A model generated the notes under the pieces. That model saw only the letters and a list, made by a program, of their open reading frames with translations. It made no database searches and had not been told where the DNA came from. Both the position numbers and the translations under genes were made by a program. Below are positions 7,639 through 12,681 of a stretch of 12,681 bases of DNA, piece by piece; positions within the stretch are counted from its first letter, which is position 1, and the number at the start of each line of letters is the position of its first letter. Location: contig CAKOGP040001950.1 in assembly GCA_933822405.4 (NCBI GenBank), positions 1 to 12,681 on the forward strand, given 5' to 3'. The stretch comes from Cylindrotheca closterium (taxonomy: Eukaryota > Bacillariophyta > Bacillariophyceae > Bacillariales > Bacillariaceae).

Positions 7639-9501
7639 GGTGATTGCATCCCTTCCAACAGAAAAAAGCATTCCACCACCACTCAAAGACAATGATCAAG
7701 TTGTACCACAACAAGAAGATAATGGTGATGACGGAGAAGATATCAGGCAATCATCACCAGAGGACAACGGCCCGCCTGCACCGCAATTAGAACATTATGA
7801 CAACGAAGAAAAGGTGACCACCCCACCAGAAGCGACTACCTCCCAACCATCAGAGAATTGGAGCCTGTCATTATCTGATGATAGTCTGGAAGAATTCTCT
7901 GACGAGATTTCCGAGTGGTCTTTTGCGTCGTCTCACAGGACCGCCATTCCTGGTGACAAAGACTATGAAAGCAACAACGAGGAAGCTGCTCTCAACATTA
8001 CTGAAGCTAGAGACTGCCACACTACTTTCAAACACGGACCCAACATCTCCTTTACCATTCTTGACTTACCAGTTGAAATGGCTCAAGGTGACAAAATCTA
8101 TACCAAAAAAATTGGAGTGTAGGCAGACTTCATGCCAGGGTCCAAGGCTCCAATACACTTAAGAATGTGGATTTCGATGAAGGTATTTCTAGTGACGAGG
8201 TCAACTATCTTGTGTGGAATAGTCAATCGGAAATCAGGCATGTTTTGGGTAAAGGAGAGAAAAGCGGGTGTAGGGACAAGTATCTTGAAATACTTGGTGC
8301 TCAAATTGGCTTCTTGAAAAGACAAGGGATCGGTGCCAGAATAGATGCAATGGAAAAAAAAAGGGAAGGGAAGGCAAAAAAGAAAGTTGGTCCTGGCGAT
8401 GAAGGAGTTGGTGCACTAGAAACAGAGATGGCAACAAAGAGGGCTCGGAGGAAAGCTGGCCTTGGTGACGAAGACTTGAATGACTATTGGGATCCATCAG
8501 GTGTAACAAGAAACAGAAAGCCAAACATTGGACTATCTGCGGAACAAGTGCAGTTGAGGGAGCAGCGGATGAAGAGGACCGATCTGAAAGCTGTTTTTGC
8601 AAGTGACAAACCTACACATCATACCGAGGTCTTTAGTACTTACGTTTGCAGTCAGAAAATCTTTTGCAAGCCGCCCGCCAAGACGAGAATGCAAGGCGTG
8701 TAGCCTCCAGAATGAAAAAGGCTACTGCCCAATACCAAAAAGAACTCAACCGCTGTTACAGGAATGATATTGAAGCAAACAGGTTCATCAAAAAGTACAA
8801 GATCAGCCCCCCAGTTCTCAACAAGTTCCAGGACCATGACAAAATTTCAATGATACGATACGAGCCACCTACCGCTGAGAAAGGAAACAAAGCGACCTTC
8901 ACAATCACTTGTGGCCCAAAAAAAGGAATACGCATCCCCAATGTCCGAGTTGAATACCTCAAGTATTACCTTGGTCGTGGATTTGTTCATAAATGCATCT
9001 CATTTGGAGAAAAGTGTGCTACAAACGGTCTAAATCAACCCTCTTTCCATGTACCACTTGGAGACAGCAACTCTGACATTGCGTCTGACATCTGTCTTTT
9101 CAAGATTGACAAAAACGGTAATGGTGTCAAAGCCTTACCGTTTGTCCAAGGTGCCAGTGATTGTTGCCTTGGGTTTTCACTGGCAAACGCATTGCACCAT
9201 CTCAAGTACCATGCCGAGGCTCATGCCCTGTATGCCTTCTCCCACAATCTTACTGACTACGATGCCACTTCTCAATTCAAAATGTTGTCCCACTGGGTCC
9301 ACTGTTCTGTTGGAGCTGTCAAGTGTTTGTCAGTTAAAGCGTCTTGGAAATTTGACGGGCTTAACGGATTTGCCCGATGCATCACACTCCTAGAAGAACA
9401 AAACTTGTTATTTTTGTACCACAGGCGAGGGATGGGACCAAGACTCATGCTGTAACATTCTGTCATGGATTGATATGTGATGCCACGCAACAATACCCCC
9501 T

Positions 9502-9527
9502 GGGACATGCCGAAAAAATCTGTAAAT
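9502..9527 (+). repeat. Left copy of a 26-bp inverted repeat
   Basis: GGGACATGCCGAAAAAATCT and the next six bases match the reverse complement of 10758-10783 at 24 of 26 positions. The copy lies inside the last segment of the protease-like relic, where it encodes GHAEKICK. A looser match continues inward through a T-rich stretch. It could be a terminal inverted repeat of an element enclosing the hairpin array, or an inverted fragment of the same gene. Confidence 0.7.
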
Positions 9528-9550
9528 GATTTTTTTGGTCAAAAATGGCA

Positions 9551-9566
9551 CTCCTTCCAGAAGGAG
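9551..9566. repeat. Small perfect hairpin
   Basis: CTCCTTC and GAAGGAG form a perfect 7-bp stem around CA. It lies in the last coding segment of the protease-like relic (codons for LLPEGE), so it may reflect coding sequence only. It is not followed by a T run that would suggest a terminator. Confidence 0.4.
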
Positions 9567-9610
9567 AAAAGCGAGCCATTGTCCTTCCGCCAGTGCGAGA
9601 AATTGCAAAA

Positions 9611-9818
9611 GGCCTCAAATGTCTGTAGATGGTCGTGTAAACTCAGGAAAAACCTGTAGATAGTCGTGAAAATCGAAAATTCTCTGTAGACAATCGTGAT
9701 TGTGAACCAATAAATGTTACTTAACAAAACCACGACCATCTACAGAGAATCTTCGATCTTCACGATTATCTACAGGTTTTTTCTGAATTTTCACGACCAT
9801 CTACAGGTATTTGAGGCC
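9611..9818. repeat. Hairpin cluster 1: three forward and three reverse 30-bp units
   Basis: Core TGTAGATGGTCGTG and variants lie forward at 9624, 9655 and 9685, and the reverse core CACGACCATCTACA and variants at 9731, 9761 and 9792. Spacings are 31 and 30 on the left and 30 and 31 on the right, exact mirrors. The arms 9611-9698 and 9731-9818 pair at 77 of 88 positions without gaps, beginning GGCCTCAAAT and ending ATTTGAGGCC. The loop contains ATAAATGTTACTTAAC. Confidence 0.95.
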
Positions 9819-9880
9819 TATTTCAATTAACGCGCCATCGAATTCTACTTAACAATAGTCGCGTAGAACAAGAAGTTCTC

Positions 9881-10061
9881 TGTAGATGATCGTGAAGACA
9901 AAAAGTTCTCTGTAGATGGTCGTGAAAATTCAAAAGTCTCTGTAGATAATCGTGGAATCGAAGCGATAAGTATTACTTAACAAGTTCCACGATCATCTAC
10001 AGAGACTTTTGAATTCTCACGACCATCTACAGAGAACTTTCTGTCTTCACGATCATCTACA
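9881..10061. repeat. Hairpin cluster 2: three forward and three reverse 30-bp units
   Basis: Forward cores start at 9881, 9911 and 9941 and reverse cores at 9988, 10018 and 10048, all 30 bp apart. The arms 9881-9954 and 9988-10061 pair at 71 of 74 positions. The loop carries GATAAGTATTACTTAAC, shared with the other clusters. A shortened, decayed extra unit may precede it at about 9861-9880. Confidence 0.95.
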
Positions 10062-10105
10062 GGGATTTATCATTTAACGCGCCACCACCGTCTATATAAC
10101 AAAAG

Positions 10106-10260
10106 TCTGTAGATGATCGTGAAGATTCAAAGTTCTCTGTAGATGATCGTGAAAACTCAAAAGTCTCTGTAGATAATCGTGGAATTGAACCGATAAGTAT
10201 TACTTAACAAATTTCACGATCATCTACAGAGAACTTTGAATCTTCACGATCATCTACAGA
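10106..10260. repeat. Hairpin cluster 3: three forward and two reverse 30-bp units
   Basis: Forward cores start at 10108, 10138 and 10168, and reverse cores at 10215 and 10245. The first two forward units pair perfectly with the two reverse units (44 of 44 across 10108-10151 and 10215-10258, and a few bases beyond). The third forward unit lies in the loop with GATAAGTATTACTTAAC, so one reverse unit has been lost. Confidence 0.95.
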
Positions 10261-10301
10261 TAATTTTCAATTAACATGCTACATCAATTTGTCGTATTCA
10301 T

Positions 10302-10375
10302 AAAGTAATGGAGATGTAAATTCTGAATTTCTTTAAATGATCATTAAAACTCGAAACTCTCTGTTTGAGGTCTAT
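10302..10375 (+). repeat. Decayed forward arm of a fourth cluster
   Basis: TTTAAATGATCATT at 10332 and TGTTTGAGGTC at 10362 are 30 bp apart, and the DNA between them (AAAACTCGAAACTCTC) matches the spacer in cluster 3. A third, weaker unit may start near 10302. The preceding TTTTCAATTAAC matches the spacer between clusters 1 and 2. The reverse arm is absent. Confidence 0.6.
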
Positions 10376-10382
10376 AACTACT

Positions 10383-10460
10383 GCAAGCGCAACCATGTAC
10401 AGGGGGTGGGACCTCTTCAAGCGCAACCGTGTGATTGATGGGACCTCTGCAAGTGCAACC
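10383..10460 (+). repeat. Short tandem repeat, three copies
   Basis: GCAAGCGCAACC (10383), TCAAGCGCAACC (10417) and GCAAGTGCAACC (10449) recur every 32-34 bp, joined by variants of TGGGACCTCT. It begins where the decayed fourth hairpin arm ends, with no recognisable coding potential. Confidence 0.7.
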
Positions 10461-10630
10461 GCCCTGTTTATTGACAACAACTTTGGCTCGCGATCAAAAT
10501 ATACTTAGACGATTGAATAAAACCTTTCAGTCAAAACCGCGGGACCGCTTTTCAGAACAAGATATTTTTGATATTTAGAAAGAGAAAAAAATAATAAACA
10601 AATTGCATTTTTCTATTTAAGGTCTTTTTT

Positions 10631-10711
10631 AGGCCTGTTCCATCGACGAACGGACCGCCAAGTGAAACCTTTAGGCCTGTTCCCGTCGACGAGCGGACCG
10701 CCAAGTGAAAC
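10631..10711 (+). repeat. 42-bp direct tandem duplication
   Basis: AGGCCTGTTCCATCGACGAA at 10631 recurs at 10673 with few changes, each copy ending CGGACCGCCAAGTGAAAC. The GC-rich unit contrasts with the AT-rich DNA before it (10555-10630). It could be a duplicated regulatory or element-end sequence; nothing decides between these. Confidence 0.8.
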
Positions 10712-10757
10712 ACATATCTTCCTGCGGCAGGGGGTGCTTTGGTCGGAAAAAAATGAA

Positions 10758-10783
10758 ATCTACAGATTTTTTCGGGATGTCCC
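10758..10783 (-). repeat. Right copy of the 26-bp inverted repeat
   Basis: On the minus strand it reads GGGACATCCCGAAAAAATCT and continues, matching 9502-9527 at 24 of 26. In the equivalent frame it encodes GHPEKICR, followed by FHFFPTKA, close to the left copy (GHAEKICK, then FFWSKMA after a stop). This similarity fits either a terminal inverted repeat or an inverted fragment of a second copy of the protease-like gene. Confidence 0.7.
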
Positions 10784-10912
10784 TGAGGCTATCGGAAGAG
10801 TCCCTTAGTTTCATCGCAGGATCTGCAGGTTTTGCAGGCATCTGGCGTGCACGTGTCTTTAGCCTTACCAAGAACACTCCAAAGTAGTAAAGAAATTATA
10901 TGTACTAGTTCA

Positions 10913-12681
10913 TTATCTTTGTCCCTTTCTCTTGATTCTCTTTGGATGGTATGTATCCTGGGTACTCTTCTTGCAGGTTTTTGTATTCAGTGCAAAAGAT
11001 ACCATGTCCCGTCTGGTTGCCCCAACGAATGCACGTTTCTGGCTCTTCTTCATGGCCAAGGCTTTCCTTTCAAAGAGCTCTCGATCAATTGCCTCCAGTT
11101 TTGACGTAACAAAATTGACATCATCCTGACTCATGCAATTTCGGTCAATGTCCTTGAATTTTTGGAAATTATATGCTCTTTTTTTTGACATTGCTCCTTT
11201 GGTTGTTGGGAACACAACTGGTTCATGTTGAAGGCTAGTGTAGTAGTTCTGTCGCCCTCTTCATTGTCGCTCTCTTCATCCTGTACAAAATTGCTGTTTC
11301 CGTAGTCTGAGGGTGAACACGTTTCAACAGTATGGTATGCGTTTGTTTGACTTGGAGATTCGCTAAAGGTTCCAGTATCAGGATACTCATTCAGCATGTA
11401 ATTCCAACAATGTGGGATGGGGCTGAGATATATATCCAACAAGTCTTCAATGGTTGATTTGCAACAACTAGCTTTTGCAAATATCCGTGGATACATAGTA
11501 GTTTGGTCCGGACTCGTAATACTTTTCAACAAGGATTGCGTCATCACCACTATTCCAAAATGTTCTTTCTTCTGGAGTTCACCAAAGTTGTGAGTGATTT
11601 CCTCATAACCTTGTTTAAAAGCGTAGTAAGCATAATCTGAGCGCCAGCGACATGCAAAATCGTTGATGTCATAATGGTGCTCCAACGCTATCAAGTGTCT
11701 ACAGGGGATACCATACTGATGTCCAAACCCACAAGAACAAGTCAGCACTACCCTGGACGTGTCGTTGGTGCATGCTTTAACATCCAACTTATGAGCTGTG
11801 CGAAACTTTGGTCGTCCCTTCATGCCTGGTGGACAGCGGACTAACGTTGAGGGGGGTCCTGCACGAATAAGAAAGAACGCTTTTGTTGACAGTTGTACAA
11901 TGGTGTATTTGTCAAGAGCTTCATCCATTTGTTCAATGATAACAGAAGTGGCAATTGGCACCAAATTTTGAATACATTCTGTGTTGTGCACCGTACACTC
12001 TGCGGAAATATACAGTGGTGTAGAGTTTGACAGGCGCATTTGGGTATACTCCCTGTCACAATTTTGAATATCCATATGCGCTGATATGTTGGAAGCCGAA
12101 GTCTTCATATTATTTTGGGGCTGTGCTGCCATAGCACTGTGCTTTGCTGCGTAGTTCATGCCCTCTGTGGCATTAGTAGTGTATTCGTGTAAGCATCGAA
12201 CCTTCTGCTTACAATGGCAGGCAAACTGTTGGTCATCAAGTGTAAGAATGTGATTTAGGATCCATCCAACACATTTTTCTGCAGCTTTGTCCCCAACAAA
12301 GCGCCTGAGAACTTGGTTTGTTTGGAGCTCTTGTAGCAGTAAAGCCTTGGACAATTCGAACTCCTTCTTGTTCCGACATGAAGTTCCATCAATCCAGGGT
12401 CTAACCCACCGCCTCACCTCCAGTAGAATTGCCTGTCCATTAGATGGATTCTTTACCTCGCTATCTTTCGGGCCGTGTTTCAGGAATGTTTTTTCTATGA
12501 GATGATGTCCGCATCTACCGCGAATTGCATTCTTCACATAACGAAAGATGGTCCGATCGACAGCATTGTACTCACTTGCATCGCCGTCGGTCAACATGAG
12601 GTGCACTCGTTTCAGGTTTTCTACACCAAGCATTGCCGGTAAAGCCTCTAAGAATATCCAACGGTAGAAAGCTTGTGACTC
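10913..12681 (-). pseudogene. MULE-type (Mutator-like) transposase, 5' partial, C-terminal frameshift
   Basis: MULE transposases cut and insert DNA elements in the nucleus using an RNase H-fold DDE triad. The frame is open from the right edge (12681), so the N-terminal DNA-binding part and first Asp lie outside. Numbered from the ATG at 12633: LMLTDGD gives catalytic Asp 16, the C-x-H-H motif is at 41-44, and NATEGMNY gives the likely catalytic Glu 157. A SWIM zinc finger, CSC then nine residues then CRH, spans 299-313 (11739-11695). An acidic tail ends at TGA 11133-11131. At the T8 run 11179-11186 (A8 in the gene) another frame carries a helix-rich tail, through SKLEAIDRELFERKALAMKK, to 10913. 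One lost base would join them, but which tail is native is unproven. Apart from this, the visible catalytic part has no stops. Confidence 0.88.

Larger units (their letters stand above)
7244..9628 (+). pseudogene. Long gene relic with papain-like Cys-His-Asp arrangement, broken by frameshifts
   Basis: The gene starts at ATG-ATG (7244). Four collinear frame segments read: 7244 to about 8111, to about 8640, to about 9403, and 9404-9628. Segment 1 is basic (GRKRTAGKVGRKKK), then low-complexity and acidic, likely disordered. Segment 2 has a Lys-rich, probably nuclear-targeting stretch near 8350-8390. Segment 3 carries QGASDCCLGFS at 9147-9179. The Gln, the Cys six residues on (9165-9167) and the F-S match papain-family spacing (Q-G-x-C-G-S-C-W-A-F-S). 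Segment 4 carries T-H-A-V with His 9446-9448 and Asp 9479-9481, giving papain order C-H-N/D. TGA 9527-9529 interrupts segment 4, and TAG 9626-9628 ends it. Each shift fits loss of one base; two lie near A runs. Introns are a less likely explanation. The function beyond a possible protease fold is unknown. Confidence 0.6.

Noticed and set aside
8105..8111. A7 run as a programmed -1 frameshift site
   Set aside because: The codon phase (ACC AAA AAA ATT) does not fit the usual X-XXY-YYZ slippery pattern, no downstream pseudoknot was evident, and two more shifts follow. Decay or read error is more likely.
8234..8602. 122-codon minus-strand frame rich in Ser, Leu and Phe
   Set aside because: It is antisense to the Lys/Glu-rich segment of the protease-like relic; its composition is simply the complement of that bias.
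9624..10258. CRISPR-like look: conserved core with about 16-bp spacers at a regular pitch
   Set aside because: The spacers are related to each other (AGTTCTC/AGTCTC endings), units alternate orientation in mirror groups, and the host looks eukaryotic. This is an inverted tandem repeat, not a CRISPR array.

Overview
The window looks like transposon-rich nuclear DNA of a diatom or related stramenopile. This is inferred from protein style, not from a database search. The main clue is a Ty1/copia-type retroelement whose protease-to-integrase linker and RT/RNase H resemble the Copia families abundant in diatom genomes. No rRNA, tRNA, bacterial operon or CRISPR locus was seen. Nearly every recognisable coding stretch is broken, so this reads as a graveyard of mobile elements and their passengers.

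Layout. 1-660: the edge of a minus-strand ORF and a short Cys/His-rich ORF. 665-5321: a degenerate Copia LTR retrotransposon. It has a 5' LTR remnant, a weak primer-binding site, a leader, gag with an internal TGA and an RGG-rich tail, then pol in the same frame after a TGA in the context UGA-CUA-G. Pol holds a broken aspartic protease, the start of integrase, a large deletion fusing integrase to the RT palm, and RNase H. A polypurine tract and a 3' LTR follow. The two LTRs share 144 bp with 7 differences. 5438-6414: a decayed plus-strand reading frame of unknown origin. 6286-6717: a minus-strand ORF of gag-like style. 7244-9628: a long plus-strand gene relic in four frame segments. Its end carries a Cys...His...Asp arrangement matching papain-type active-site spacing, and its terminal stop lies in the first unit of the next repeat.

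9611-10375 is the most striking part. Seventeen clear copies of a 14-bp core (TGTAGATGATCGTG and variants) lie on an almost exact 30-bp pitch. They are grouped as three forward plus three reverse, three forward plus three reverse, then three forward plus two reverse, giving three consecutive large hairpins. A decayed fourth forward arm follows. Arm identity rises from 77/88 to 71/74 to 44/44 from left to right. A 26-bp inverted repeat (24/26) brackets the region at 9502 and 10758. 10383-10711 holds two short tandem repeats. 10913-12681 is a minus-strand MULE-type transposase, cut by the right edge, with a DDE-type Asp and Glu, a SWIM zinc finger, and a probable one-base frameshift in a T8/A8 run near its C-terminus.

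How they relate: the Copia element cannot make its own integrase or complete RT. The MULE fragment lacks its N-terminal half in this window. The hairpin array sits between the protease-like relic and the MULE gene. It resembles fold-back elements or transposase-binding arrays, but the sequence does not show which protein, if any, acts on it.
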